A stretch of 64,000 nt of DNA, from positions 33,388,501 through 33,452,500 of the forward strand of contig OY747704.1 in assembly GCA_963556495.2 (NCBI GenBank). Reading direction: 5' to 3'. Shown piece after piece: positions 43,690 through 55,084 of this stretch. The translations under genes were made by a program, and so were the position numbers. The number at the start of each line of letters is the position of its first letter. Positions within the stretch are counted from its first letter, which is position 1. The notes under the pieces are model-generated. The model searched no databases. It was given only the letters and a program-made list of their open reading frames with translations, and was not told where the DNA came from. This DNA is from Valencia hispanica. Taxonomy: Eukaryota; Chordata; Actinopteri; Cyprinodontiformes; Valenciidae.

Positions 43690-44073
43690 TGGCACTTTAA
43701 GCACAAGAAGAATTGGATAGATGGAAGTCTGGACAGAGCCAATGAACTGAACACATTCTTCAACAGATTTAGCTCAAAAGAAGCTCAGCATCCTCCTATT
43801 CTGTCCCCAGCCAAACAGACATCCCACCCTCCTCTGACTCACAGCTTTCCTGTCACACCTTGAATTTTTCATCTTCAACCTGAGCCATGGGCTCTTTTGC
43901 TTCCACAAGTTTGTCCTCAACCAAGTCAGCAGATGCTGCTGCCCCCTTTGCCTCCCCCTCCCACTTGTCTTTCTCCAAAAGTCAGGTGAAGAGGCAGCTG
44001 GAGAGACTGAACTGGAACAAGGCTGCAGGTCCAGGTGGTATCAGCCCCAGAGTCCTGAAGCCTGTGTAGAGCA
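43690..44073 (+). mobile_element. Rex1-clade LINE, upstream piece (copy G)
   Basis: Encodes, in changing frames, DRANELNTFFNRFSSKEAQ and then QVKRQLERLNWNKAAGPGG with ISPRVLKPV. This is the linker and first RT block of Rex1. It stops at about 44073, where the L2 copy C begins, and resumes in Rex1 sequence at 47938 after the L2 tail, with an RT stretch missing between. Confidence 0.75.
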
Positions 44074-44457
44074 GCTCAGTGATTATTTTATGGGATTCTT
44101 CATAAATAAAATTAATTCTATTAAAAATAAAATCATTGGCATCCTCCCAAACATGATTACTTCTTCCTCAGTAAATGAGGCAGCATCGGAAATAACTGTA
44201 GAACCTCATTTGTGCTTAGGCTGTTTTGATTCAGTCGAGCTTTCGGAATTATCAAAAATATAAACCTCATCTAAACCTTCAACTTGTATGTTGGACCCAA
44301 TCCCAACCAAATTATTTAAGGAAGTTCCATTTGATTCCTGGCCCCATTTTGGATACGATGAATCTATCCTTAGTAAACGAATACGTACCACAAGAATTGA
44401 AAATAGCTGTAATTAAACCTTTACTCAAGAAACCTTCCCTTGATCAAGATGACTTAG
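44074..44457 (+). mobile_element. L2 family 2, copy C, 5' piece
   Basis: Matches the antisense of copy B at 6560-6940: the SSDDFMGFF region through GACTTAG at 44451-44457. Continues after the Harbinger insertion at 46261. The frame is broken. Confidence 0.85.
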
Positions 44458-44818
44458 GCTGAATTGCACCAACAAGGTTTAATTTAATCTAAGATTAGTT
44501 CAAATCAGAGATTAGTAAAACTAGATTTAAAATGAGTTAATCAATGCTTAAAGTTAAACTGAGCTCTGTTGCACCACTTAAAATTAATCTGTGTTTAGTA
44601 AAACACAGATTAATTATATAAACTGGGTTTAAACTAATGAAATCATAGGGGCAATATAGAAATTAAATAGCCATTATAATATCACCATTAATGTAAGCTT
44701 TTTGGGCGATCTTGTTACAGTTTTATTGTTAACAGTTGCTTTCCCACTTAAACGTTCTATTGTTGCTAGGTAGCAATAATCATCTTCATATTTTCACCTT
44801 GTTAATATTGATATAATC

Positions 44819-45641
44819 ATGATGGCTCGGCAGAGAAGTTCAAACTTATCCTCATTTGAAAAAAACTTGCTGATCGAGTTAATGGAACAATATGGGCAAG
44901 TAATATAAGACAAAAAAACGGATAACAGCACAGTGAGAAAGAAAGATACTGCTTGGCAGGATCTGTCTGAAAGTTTTAATGCGACCGGAGTGAAAGACAA
45001 ACGAGACGTCGCTAAATTAAAAGCTTGCTGGAAAAACCTAAAAACAAGAGCCAAAAAAGATGCAGCTAGTGTGAGACGGGAGCTGTTCGTCACAGGAGGT
45101 GGGCCTCCACCAAAGTCAGACGATCCGCTATTGGAGAAAGTAAACTCCCTCATCCCGCAACAGATGGAGCCGTTACGCAACCCATACGACGACGATGGGG
45201 TCTTGGACCAGTCTGCAGATTCACCTGCGGAAGACGGTAAATAACCCAATCCGCTTTACTGTCATCAGTCCATAGTGAGTTGTCGTTGTTGTTTTTGCCA
45301 AATAAATTAATTTGTTTTTCAATATTTATTTCGGTTCGTGTTTTGACAGTTATCTTAAAAACGCTGGAGCCAATTTAGCCAGAGGAGCATCTCCTTCACA
45401 CCACTGCGTCTTCATCTTCAACTGATTTAAACAGCAGCAGGAAAAACAAGCGGCGTTACGTGACACATCAGGAAATTTTGGTTTTAGAAAAAGAGAAGAT
45501 AAAAATGGAAATTGAGAATGCCAAATTACAGAAAGAGGTGTTAGAGCTACAGAAGGAGGTGCGGCTATTGACAAAAAAAAAGAAGATGCTCAGCAATAGT
45601 TTTACGTCTAATTTAAATAATTCCACCTTCTTGTCATGAAT
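44819..45641 (+). pseudogene. Harbinger Myb/SANT-like DNA-binding protein (two exons, two stops)
   Basis: Exon 1 (44819-45236): RQRSSNLSSFEKNLLIELME, a TAA stop at 44906-44908, then KKDTAWQDLSESFNATGV and KLKACWKNLKTRAKKDAASV with RRELFVTGGGPPPK, the Myb/SANT-like fold of Harbinger partner proteins. A 113-bp intron with GT (45237) and TTTTGACAG (ends 45349) follows. Exon 2 encodes ILKTLEPI, a TAG stop, then a basic patch (RKNKRRY) and a leucine-zipper-like coiled coil (LEKEKIKMEIENAKLQKEVL). In the family it binds element ends and brings the transposase to the nucleus. Confidence 0.8.
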
Positions 45642-45709
45642 GATAAGCTGCAATTCAACATGTTTGTACTGCAACATTAAACAAATAAATACAACAGCGC
45701 AAGACACCC

Positions 45710-46004
45710 TGCTGGCTATGCGGCGAACTGTTGAGTTCTTCAACCCAAACAGGTCTCCATCCACCCTCTGGAAACAGCTAGTTGCGTAATATCTGAGGGC
45801 AACCAGGAGTTGGAGCATTGGGGGTACAGCTGCATTTCTGTCACTACCATGTTTGACAGTTGGTCCAACCATTCTGTTCAGCTCCAAAACGGTTTCCTTG
45901 GTAAATTCCTCATCATCATAAAATTCAAGTGGATTGAGCCTGTCTCTCACCTTTCTCCAAGGGACATCACCATTTTGTTCAATCCACCTCAAAAATGCAG
46001 CCAT
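45710..46004 (-). pseudogene. Harbinger transposase, N-terminal part only
   Basis: MAAFLRWIEQNGDVPWRKVR starts at 46004, followed by LEFYDDEEF, FTKETVLELNRMVGP and LQLLVALRYYATSCFQRVDG with LFGLKNSTVRRIASRVSCAV (helix-turn-helix). Five codons after DDEEF are lost relative to the copy at 2921. After SCAV the homology ends; the remaining open frame to 45468 is antisense of the Myb gene's second exon. The DDE catalytic domain is absent, so the element is non-autonomous. Confidence 0.85.
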
Positions 46005-46260
46005 GTTACAGTTAAACCTGCTCCACTGTCAGTTTAGAAGTAATCCTAGATGAGGGTTTAAAATGGAGTTTAAAGTCCTTGTGCAACCGAATTAAGTTTA
46101 AACTTGGTTTAGAATGAAAGATAAACTGAGATTTAAAGAGATATTTAAATTTAATATGTCTTAATTTTAAACTAGGTTTAAAGTTTGGTGTAACAGAATT
46201 TAAACTAAAACCATGACTTAATCTGGTTTTAAAGTTAAACCTTGCTGGTGCAATCCACCC

Positions 46261-47937
46261 TAGTGAATTACAGACCTATATCTAACCTTCCTTTCTTATC
46301 CAAAATCCTTGAGAAAATTGTTGCTAATCAAGTCTGTGAGCATCTAAACAGTAACGAGCTGTTTGAAGAGTTTCAGTCAGGTTTTAGAGCTCATCATAGC
46401 ACTGAAACAGCACTGGTGAAGGTTACTAATGATATTCTCATGGCCTCAGATAATGGACTGGTGTCTGTTCTGGTTTTGTTAGATCTCAGTGCTGCTTTTG
46501 ACACAGTCGATCATAACATTCTCTTAGAAAGGCTTGAACATGTTGCAGGGATCAAAGGAACAGCACTAGGCTGGTTTAAATCATATTTGTCTGATAGATT
46601 CCAGTTTGTTCATCTAAATGATAAATCATCTTCACTCTCAAGGGTTACTTGTGGAGTTCCACAGGGTTCTGTCCTTGGACCAATTCTTTTCACCATATAT
46701 ATGCTTCCAATTGGTAGAATCATTAGACAGCATGGGATAAATTTCCACAGCTATGCCGATGATACACAACTATATTTATCCATAAATCCTGATGAACCCA
46801 GTCAGTTAGGTAGATTACAAGCATGTCTGGAAGACATAAAAACAAGGATGAATCTAAACGTTTTGCTCTTAATTTCTGACAAGACAGAAGTTGCTGTCTT
46901 TGGACCTGAAGTTCTAAAAAAGAAACTGATTAGTCAATCACTTCATCTGGATGGCATTAAATTGGCCCCCAGTAATAACGTAAAGAACCTCGGCATTATT
47001 TTTGACCAAGACTTGACATTTAAATCCCATATTAAACAGGTTTCTAGGATTTCCTTCTTTCACCTCCAGAATATTGCTAAAATTAGAAACATCCTGTCCA
47101 GGAGTGATGCTGAGAAACTAGTCCATGCATTTGTTACCTCAAGGCTGTAATTCTTTACTATCAGGTAGTCCACAAAATGCAGGCAGCAAGAGTTCTGATG
47201 AATATTAAAAAGAGAGATCACATTTCTCCTGCTTTAGCTTCCCTTCATTGGCTCTCTGTTAAATCCAGAATAGAATTTAAGATCCTTCTTCTTACATACA
47301 AAGCCCTTAATTATCAAGCTCCATCATACATCAGAGATCTAATTGTTCCATATGTTCCTAACAGAGGACTTCGCTCTCAGACTGCAGGTTTACTTGTAGT
47401 TCCTAGGATTTCTAAAAGTAGAATGGGAGGCAGATCTTTTAGTTATCAGGCTCCTCTCCTGTGGAACCAGCTCCCAGCTTTAGTCCGTGAGGCAGACACT
47501 CTGTTTACTTTTAAGGCCAGGCTTAAAACTTTCCTTTTTGATAAAGCTTATAGTTAGAGTGGCTAAGGTCTTCCTGAGCTATCTCTGTAGTTATGCTGCT
47601 ATAGGCTTAGACTGCTGGAGGACAGACTTGCCAATTTTCTTTACTCTGCTACTTCCTTTTCTCCTACAACTCTCCAGTTGTATTGCAGTACATTCTGTTA
47701 TTTCGACTGTTAACTTCCGACTGTATCCTGCTTGGCTGCAATGCCCTGTTGGACGGGGGGCAACGACTGGGATGATGCTCCCAGTAACTGAACATCCACT
47801 GTGTCCTGTTATCTTTTTTACTGATTGGAATGTTTGTATAAATGTATTGAAATGACTTCTTGTTAAGTGCCTTGAGATGACATCTGTTGTGAATTCGTGC
47901 TATATAAATAAACTGAATTGAATCGAATTGAACCTAT
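46261..47937 (+). mobile_element. L2 family 2, copy C, 3' piece
   Basis: Continues L2 immediately after the TAG duplication: the RT domain, C-terminal domain, 3' UTR and the tail CTATATAAATAAACTGAATT plus GAATCGAATTGAA at 47937. Then Rex1 sequence resumes. Plus-strand counterpart of copy B. Confidence 0.9.
46263..47557 (+). pseudogene. L2-clade reverse transcriptase (copy C)
   Basis: A 302-codon frame from 46242 (its first codons belong to Harbinger) holds NYRPISNLPFLSKILEKIV, FEEFQSGFRAHHSTETALVK, LDLSAAFDTVDH (motif A), CGVPQGSVLGPILF (motif B) and HSYADDTQLYL (motif C). It stops at 47150 in VTSRL, where about 10 codons including DYCNSLL are deleted or frameshifted. A second frame, 47177-47557, gives the C-terminal region with LLWNQLPALVREADTLFTFK. 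The palm is complete, but the endonuclease is absent and the frame is split. Confidence 0.85.
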
Positions 47938-49075
47938 CAGGACCCGCTGCAGTGTGCTTATTTCAGTGGTGTTGGAGTTGAAGATGCCATCATCCACCTG
48001 CTTCAACCAATCCACTGTCATCTGGACAAACCAGGCAGCATAGTGAGGATCATATTCTTTGATTTCTACAGTGCATTTAACACAATTCAGCCTGATTTGC
48101 TTTGTCAGAAACTCCAGAAGACACAGGTGGAACCCTCAACAATCGCTTGGATTGATGACTTCATGACAAACAGACCACAGTTTGCGAGACTGAAGGATTG
48201 TGTGCCAAACCAGGTAGTCAGCAGCACAGGAGCACCACAGGGGACCTTACTCCCACCATTCCTTTTCACTCTGTACACCACAGACTTCCAGCATAAGTCA
48301 GAGACCTGCCATCTGCAAAAACACTCAGATGACTCTGCAGTTGTGAGGTATATCAGAGATGGACAAGAAACTGAATACAGAGAGCTGGTGGACTCCTTTA
48401 TGACATGGTGTGAAAACAATCGTCTTACCTTGAATGTGAACAAAACAAAGGAGACAATTGTACATTTCAGAAGAAACAGAGTTAAATCAAACACTGCCTG
48501 ATGGGAGAAGAAGTGGAGGTGCTTGAGGAGTATAAATACCTCAGTGTTCACCTGGACAACAGACTGGACTGGAGACTGAACAGTGAAGCCGTCTACAAGA
48601 AGGGACAGTGCAGACTGTACTTCTTGAGGAAGCTTAGATCCTACAAGGTTTGCAGCAAGAAGCTCCTTATCTTCTACAAGTCTGTTGTGAAGTGTGTAAT
48701 CTCTTTAACCATCATCTTTTGGGGCCAGGGACCTAAAAAGGCTGAACAACCTGATAAAGAAGACTGGTTCTATTCTGGGTACGACAGTGGAACCACTGGA
48801 GATGATGATGCAAAGAAGGATTCTTCATAAAATCAAGAAGATTATGGACAACCCTGAGCATCCTCTTCATGAGACCATCCTACAACAACAGAGTGTCTTC
48901 AGTCAGAGGCTTCTTCAGATTCTCTGCAACACAGACCGCTAAAAGAAATCCTTCCTGCCCACAGCCATCTGGATCTACAACAACTCCTTAAAGAATTCAT
49001 TAGTATGAGCTAGAACAACACCTAATTTCCCTCTGGGATCAATAAAGTATTTTTGAATTGAATTGACTTGAATTG
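47938..49075 (+). mobile_element. Rex1-clade LINE, downstream piece (copy G)
   Basis: Resumes Rex1 with DPLQCAYFSGVGVEDAIIHL and continues through the RT palm, the C-terminal domain and the 3' end GGGATCAATAAAGTATTTTT with a GAATTGAATTGA tail near 49060-49075. Relative to a Rex1 RT, roughly 80-90 codons are missing between the two pieces. Confidence 0.8.
48043..48830 (+). pseudogene. Rex1-type reverse transcriptase (copy G)
   Basis: Frame 48043-48501: IIFFDFYSAFNTIQPDLL (motif A), SSTGAPQGTLLPPFLFTLYT (motif B), LQKHSDDSAVVRYI (motif C, SDD) and NNRLTLNVNKTKETIVHFRR. A frameshift near 48500 leads to 48501-48830: VEVLEEYKYLSVHLDNRLDW and YFLRKLRSYKVCSKKLLIFY with VVKCVISLTIIFWG. Domain order is normal for Rex1. 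The palm motifs survive, but the frame break prevents function. Confidence 0.8.
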
Positions 49076-50274
49076 TAAGCAGGCAACTTATTTCTCTGCT
49101 ATGCCTAAGATGTCAGGACACGACATGTGAAACAAAAATATACAATTACTTTACTAAAGTAACACTGTGTGGTTTAAGTCATATAGCTGATGACACTCAA
49201 GAATGTTGAGCAAAGGTTTTCGACCATAGCTTAGACCAAGTCTGTAACACTATGGATAATTTGTACAGGATTCTAAAGCTTAGCTTGTTTTAGAGATAAA
49301 TGAAGAACCATGGCTCCACCATAGATAAGGAGATTTTCAAGCAAAGAACTTTAAAGAATAAACTTTTCGACTAATGATATAGATGTTATGGCTTTATTTC
49401 ACTATTTTGAACAATACTGAATTTGTTAGAGTTATGCTAAAGACATCCAATGTAGTTTAACCCAATTCTGTATTTTATGTATCTTCAGTTTCAGCATTGG
49501 AAACTGTACAGTTATTGGTACAAAATGATTTCTTTCTCTTGCTTACTTCCCACTCTCTTTGTGACTGTATAGATCACAATAATGTTAGCGGTGACACTCC
49601 CTTCCATGGTCATTCATCTGAAACAGAATTACATAAGCCATTTACCACCCGGTCTCCGTGATGGATGGCACGGCCCCCAGCCAAAAGCATCCAGGCCTGA
49701 TCGCTCTGCTTTTGTCAGTGACAAATGTCACCAGAAAGACATATAACATCTCTAGATTTCCTGCAGTTTTAAATCAGAATATGTTTATGATAGAAAAACG
49801 TTGTCGAAGAAAAAAAACGGATAGGGGAGAAGAGCTTAGGGTTAGGGGTGGTTTGTTCTTAAATTGTTTTTCATGTTTTTTTTTTTTTTTTTCTTTAATT
49901 CAGTGTATGAGCTGAAATCGTTTTACAATTATTAAGAGGTCTGGGCAATTGTGGTGTTTTGGTTCACTTGCCATTTTGAGAGGATGTGTGTGAGAGAATG
50001 AAGGAGCGAGTTTTACTTTATGAATTCACATGGAAAACAAACAATCAACTGTAATGTTCTTGCTGAAAATGAAAGTAACTTAATCACGATCAGCCTTTAA
50101 ACACATGTATTTCATATCATTAAATGTATAAGGGGTTTAGAATATTGTCCATCCATCACCATATCAGTACAGATGATAGATTAACAATAACACCAGTAAC
50201 GTCATTGTTACAAGACGGTATTAATAAAGAACTGTCAAGTGTTGTCAAGTCCCAAAAATAACACATCCACTAAG
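49076..50274. other. No recognisable gene
   Basis: AT-rich. A T-run at 49877-49893 is the only low-complexity feature. The 85-codon ORF at 49658-49915 ends in that run and shows no domain. Confidence 0.5.
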
Positions 50275-51360
50275 TTTCAAAATTAAAAGTTCAGAAAACC
50301 ATGGAAAGTCCAGTGGAAGGGCAAAATGTGGCAGGAGAAGATGCACCATCAGAAGAGCTGACAAGGACTTCAGCTGATTATCCAACAGAGAAGATTCATG
50401 AATCTGGCAGAGATCCAGAAAGAGTGGAATGAGGTGGGAGTCACTGCTTCAAAAACCACCACATTCAGACATATCCGGGAGATGGGCTACAACTGTCGGG
50501 TTCCTCGGGTCAAACCACTTGTGAGTCTGAGCCAATGTAGGAAGGGTCTCAACTGGGCCAAGGAGAAGAAGGACTGGAGTGTCGGCCAGTGGTCCAATGT
50601 CCTCTTTTTCAATGAAAGTAAAGTTTTATTCGGGATTCAAGGTCCAAGGGTTTGGAGGAAATGGGTGAGAAACAGAACCCAAGCTGCTTGAGGTCCAGTG
50701 TGTAACATCCATAGTCAAGTCATGATTTTGGGTGGAATGTCCGGCGCAGGTGTTGGTAAACTCTGCTTTCTTAAATCCAAGGTCACTGCATCAGTCTACC
50801 AGAATGTTTTAGAGGAGTTCATGATTACTACTGCTGAGGATCTGTATGGAGATGCAGATTTCATCTTCCAGCAGTATCTGGCCCCTGCCCATACCGCCAG
50901 AAGCACCAAAACCTGGTTTGATGCCAATGCCATCACAGTGCGTGACTGGCCAGCCAACTCGCCGGACCTAAACCCCATTGAGAATCTATGGGGTATTATC
51001 ATGAGGAGAATGAGGGGTACCAGACCCAAAAACAAAGAAGAGCTGACAGCAAGCATCAAGGAAATCTGAGCTTACGTAACTCCCAGGTAATGCCACAGGT
51101 TGATGGCCTCAATGCCACGGCACATCATGGCAGTGATTAAGGCAAAGGGATTTCTTCACAGTATTCTATTCATTGAATTCCTGTTTTTGTGGGTTTTATG
51201 AGCTAGAAGCTGGCATTATGTACAAATAAACAACTAAATACTTTAAATCATTTAAGTTGTGGGGCCTGAATCTATAATCTATGGAAGTTTAACGTTTCAA
51301 ATGCAATTATGGAAATAAATAAACTTTTCCATGATATTCTAATGTTTTGGAAATGGTCTG
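50275..51360 (+). mobile_element. Tc1/mariner element, 5' end missing
   Basis: Plus-strand Tc1-like element with transposase coding at about 50300-51160 and a 3' end that includes TTTCCATGATATTCTAATG and an inverted-repeat-like terminus near 51335-51360. No matching left terminal repeat was found, so it is truncated at the 5' side. Confidence 0.75.
50398..51158 (+). pseudogene. Tc1-like transposase with altered catalytic residues
   Basis: Frame 50398-50691 holds the end of the DNA-binding region (SKTTTFRHIREMGYNCRVPR) and the first catalytic block as WSNVLFFNESKV, where the usual aspartate (SDES) is asparagine. A TGA separates it from 50698-51069, same reading frame, with GDADFIFQQYLAPAHTAR, where the usual second aspartate (QQD) is tyrosine, and DWPANSPDLNPIENLWGIIM, with the third acidic residue intact. 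A further stop precedes the C-terminal AVIKAKG. Two of three catalytic acids are lost, so it is dead. Confidence 0.85.
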
Positions 51361-53429
51361 TATATGCTTTTCAGCTCATTTCAGTCAGGAAAAACAAATA
51401 GGGATGTGCTACTATCCAATATAGCTCGGGAAGGGGACTTGTTTAATTAATATAATTTAAGGGGGCATGGCTATTGTACAGATGGACGGATGGAATAAAA
51501 AAACACTAAAAAATACGTAATTAATCTTTAAACAAAGACAAAGCAGACATTTGAGAATAAAACAGTTTTAAGTCACTTTGAAGTTGTTTTAATATGTGGG
51601 TGATCAGTGCACCAGATGCATTTTAATGCACTTTTAATTCCTTCTGGTCAGAGCGACCCCTCCACAGTACCAGTATGTTGTTGCACGTTTAGCATTGTTA
51701 ACTGGTTAAAAGCAGAAGCTGGATTTGGACCTCAGCAGATTTTTCTCTAATTCCAGTGTTTACATTAATCTTACCTTGAGCTATATGCATTATTACTCCT
51801 GAAAGATGCATATGCTGACCTAAAGTTGGTTCAATCCACCTTTTTCAGCACTGTAGCTTTATGAGAAATCTTAATGTTCCCAAATAACAGAATTTAGTGA
51901 AAGCTAGATATCTTCTGTTGTTTTACTGCAAGTTGTTTTACTGAATGCTGCATTGTGCACATACTTCCATAAACATTATCCAAGTGTTCAAATATAAAAC
52001 TGTATTTTTTTGGTATATGTGTATAACAAATTTATAGGGCAGTACCAGATATTGTATGAGTATGTGTGTCATGAACTACAAGCCTGAACACACAGAACCA
52101 AAAAACATACTGGAAATATTATTTGTGAGCTTCAATCACTCTTCACTCAGTGCAGTCTGTATTTACTTTTATACATGCATATGTTGCCTTTGTACACAGT
52201 CATGAAATGTAACAGCCATTAAAATGTTCTATGAGGATGTCAAAATTTCAGGTCGTCCACAGAACAAGCTTAAGCACTATTAAAACTGTTATTATCCAGG
52301 TGTTTAGAAGAAGATTGATAAGACATGGTCCTGAGGGCTGTATAAGAACAGACAGAGGTAAACCTAAGCATTTTATCAAGCATTGTGACTGTAAGGTTTG
52401 TCCTGGGGACAGTCCAGAAGACTAAAACCTTGACTGGCTTAGTTTCTACTCCAAAGACTAAAACAGTGTAAAGTAATTACTTATATTGCAGCGGTTTTGT
52501 CTGCACTGCAATTTAAGAATAACAGTAAAAATGAAACATTGCAATCCAAAATTATTTTGTTTGATCTTTTACTGGTAATATGACCACCATGCAATGATGA
52601 ACAAATATTTGCAGCTCAGCAGGAAACCAGTCCCCCAATGCAGCAGGAAGGCGACTATGAGTATATGTGTTTATGAGGGAGAATTTGTCAAAGTTGTATG
52701 CACAATATCTCAGGCAGAGCTATCCAAGAATAAATGTGTGTGTGTGGCTTTGAGGACAGATGTGAATGCACGTGAGGATACCAGACAGAATTTGGAATAG
52801 TCTGACAAATGATTTATAGGAGCAATTTTACCAAGCTGTCATTGCATGTTATGCGGCTGGACATGCTGCTAGTGTGGTGTACCTATGTGTGTACGTTCAA
52901 ATAGACTTGTGCTTATCTCCAAATAAATGCAAGTGTACCGTCTGTGCAGATGACAGTGATGTAGGCAATCTGGACAGATACCGCATCAGGAGCAGAAGCA
53001 CATTCACTAAATTGATCGCTGCTTTACTTTAATAGACACAAATGGTGTGTATCATGTGTGGTATGTCTCTATTGTAAATCAAAAATTTTTCATTCATCAT
53101 TCAATTTATGGCTTAGTGATATGCAAAGATGCATTATAACCATGATATTCTCTGTACTGATCAATCTCAATCTTCATCATGATTTTGAATGTGATATCGC
53201 TGTCAACATGCAAATTCCTTGTCAGCTGGTGAGCTGCTGAATTCACTGAAAACATTATGATCATGTCAGTTGCAAGCGGTGTCAGACAAATATTAATCTG
53301 TACTGGCGAAAAATACTACAAGATTCCAGAATATTTTATTTATTCTTTATAAATGATGAAGCTCAGGGTAGCTGTCTTCAAAAAATCTTGCTATATGAAT
53401 CTGGAATATGTGTAGGATTAATTCTCATT
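51361..53429. other. No recognisable gene (2 kb)
   Basis: AT-rich. Small plus-strand ORFs at 52231-52425 and 52594-52800 have no recognised signature. Confidence 0.5.
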
Positions 53430-53965
53430 TGGGTTCAGGTCAGGTGAGGAAGGAGAGTCACTCTTATTTCATCAGTCCATAAAACCCCTGAAAAATCTGA
53501 CTTCAGATATTTCTTGACCGAGTCGAGACACTTCAGCCGGTGTGTTGTTCAGTGGTGGTCGGGTTTCAGCCTTCTTTAGCTTGAGCACTGAACATCCTGT
53601 ACTTCTAGGTACTCCAGGTAGGTTGCAGTTATGGAATATGACAGAACTAGAAGATAGTTTGTTCCTAGCATCACACTTGATTCTTCTCAAAATCTTGGCA
53701 GTTCATTTGCCCGTTTTTTCTTAACAGGTTTCTTGTGACCCTGTTGACTATTTGCAACAAAATGTCAAATGGTTCTGTGATCACATCCCAATAGCTTAGC
53801 AATTTCAAGAGAGCAACATCCCTCTGAAACTTTTGGTCATTTTTGACTTTTCATAGTCATTTAAATCTCTTTTCTTGCCTGGTTTGCCTAAAGAAAATAT
53901 CCTGCTTATTAATTATGCACACCTTCATACAGTGTTGACCTCTGATGTGGAAAAGTTATTTGTGG
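53430..53965 (-). pseudogene. Tc1/mariner-like transposase, N-terminal remnant (second family)
   Basis: On the minus strand, with frame breaks: a helix-turn-helix block (EGCCSLEIAKLLGCDHRTI), VANSQQGHKKPVKKKR, then the open piece 53690-53472 with MRRIKCDARNKLSSSSVIFH and LPGVPRSTGCSVLKLKKAET, ending at the start of the catalytic domain (KYLKSDFSGVLWTDE-like, frameshifted). Upstream, near 53920, AATTATGCACACC looks like the element's 5' flank. The catalytic two-thirds is missing. Different family from the element at 50.3 kb. Confidence 0.65.
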
Positions 53966-55084
53966 ATCTAAAGTCTATGACATTGATCTAAAAATTTGAT
54001 CACAGTAATTATTAGAGTCGGGGAAAAGGCCTTTCACCCATTCTGATCTAACTGCTGACTCCTCAGCAGTGAGGAGTGTTTTGGTTAACCTCGCAACGAA
54101 GACATAACATCATGGGACTCAAGGCAGAATCTGTTAGCAGAGAGACAGACATGATCTGGGTGTGAGAGAGTTCGAGCGTTAGTCAGACAGGGTCATGTTT
54201 AAGACTGGCCGTAATAAAATATGAAAAACAATGCAGACTCCAGACTCATCTATATGAAAGGAAGAAGATACATTTCTTCCCATAACAGCCAACACCCAGA
54301 GTTCCCAAGGCTTCTGAGCCTGGTAACTAATTTGGAAAGTTTAATTAATTAATTTCTGTTCTCATTGTCATTTGCCTTTAACTGATGTTTTCAATTTAAT
54401 TTAGAGCCATCAATGAGTTTAAGATCTGCTGTGAAGAAGGTTTAGGCCTCGTTGCAGCTAAAGTACACCAACTAAAGCCTATCAATAAGGTTCCCCATTT
54501 GTCATCGCCATTATTTTTGTTTTAATCAACATTTCAAAGGAGTTATTTGTTCTTACTTCTGGTTGAATTAAGTTCGATTCATGGTTTGTTCATTTTGTTA
54601 CCCTTGTATTAAGGTTAACTCTTAAACTGTGTGTTTCTTCTTTAAGAGTGAATTGTGCAAATAATTGTCTTCCCTGTATGCCTGGTCTGATTAGCCAGTA
54701 TTTAAGCCCACTTTTGTTCCTTGTTTGTTTGATTTGTCTGTTTGTTTGTTTGAACAAACAGACACATCTAATCAGTTATTTGGAACGTTATTCACTGAGG
54801 TTTTGGTGTGCTTAATCACCATTATGGTTTAAGTCAAGTTTCTTGGTCCCTCACACATCTCTCTGTTTTGTGAAGAGGGACACTTCCTTGCCTAGTTAAA
54901 GTTTCATTTTAAGGAGCAATGCTTGAACCGTTTTGTCCAGTAGCTCAGGTAGTTGTTTTGCGCCTAACGGCATTTTTGTTTTCTGACAATAGCAACCATG
55001 CTTGCTTCTTCAATTTGAACTAGGAAACCCATCTTTATTTATTCTTAGATTCCTTTTGACTTCCTTAAACTCCATCTTGACCTT
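53966..55084. other. No recognisable gene; contains one hairpin
   Basis: AT-rich. A perfect 12-bp inverted repeat at 54735-54764 is the only structure noted. Confidence 0.5.
54735..54764. repeat. Hairpin, 12-bp perfect stem
   Basis: TGTCTGTTTGTT, loop TGTTTG, AACAAACAGACA. It lies in a GTTT-repeat context, which may explain its origin. No T-run or ORF suggests a function. Confidence 0.6.

Larger units (their letters stand above)
44458..46260. mobile_element. PIF/Harbinger element inserted in L2 copy C
   Basis: A 1803-bp element. Its ends are GGCTGAATTGCACCAACAAG (from 44457) and, inverted, GGGTGGATTGCACCAGCAAG (to 46260), each continuing GTTTAA. TAG at 44455-44457 and 46261-46263 is the target duplication; TA is possible because the outermost G is ambiguous. 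L2 copy B supplies the empty site. It carries the typical two genes: a Myb-like protein (plus) and a transposase (minus), pointing towards each other. Both are damaged, and the transposase lacks its catalytic domain. Confidence 0.9.

Noticed and set aside
45468..45709. C-terminal half of the 178-codon minus-strand ORF in the Harbinger
   Set aside because: Transposase homology ends after SCAV; the rest is antisense of the Myb gene's coiled-coil exon.
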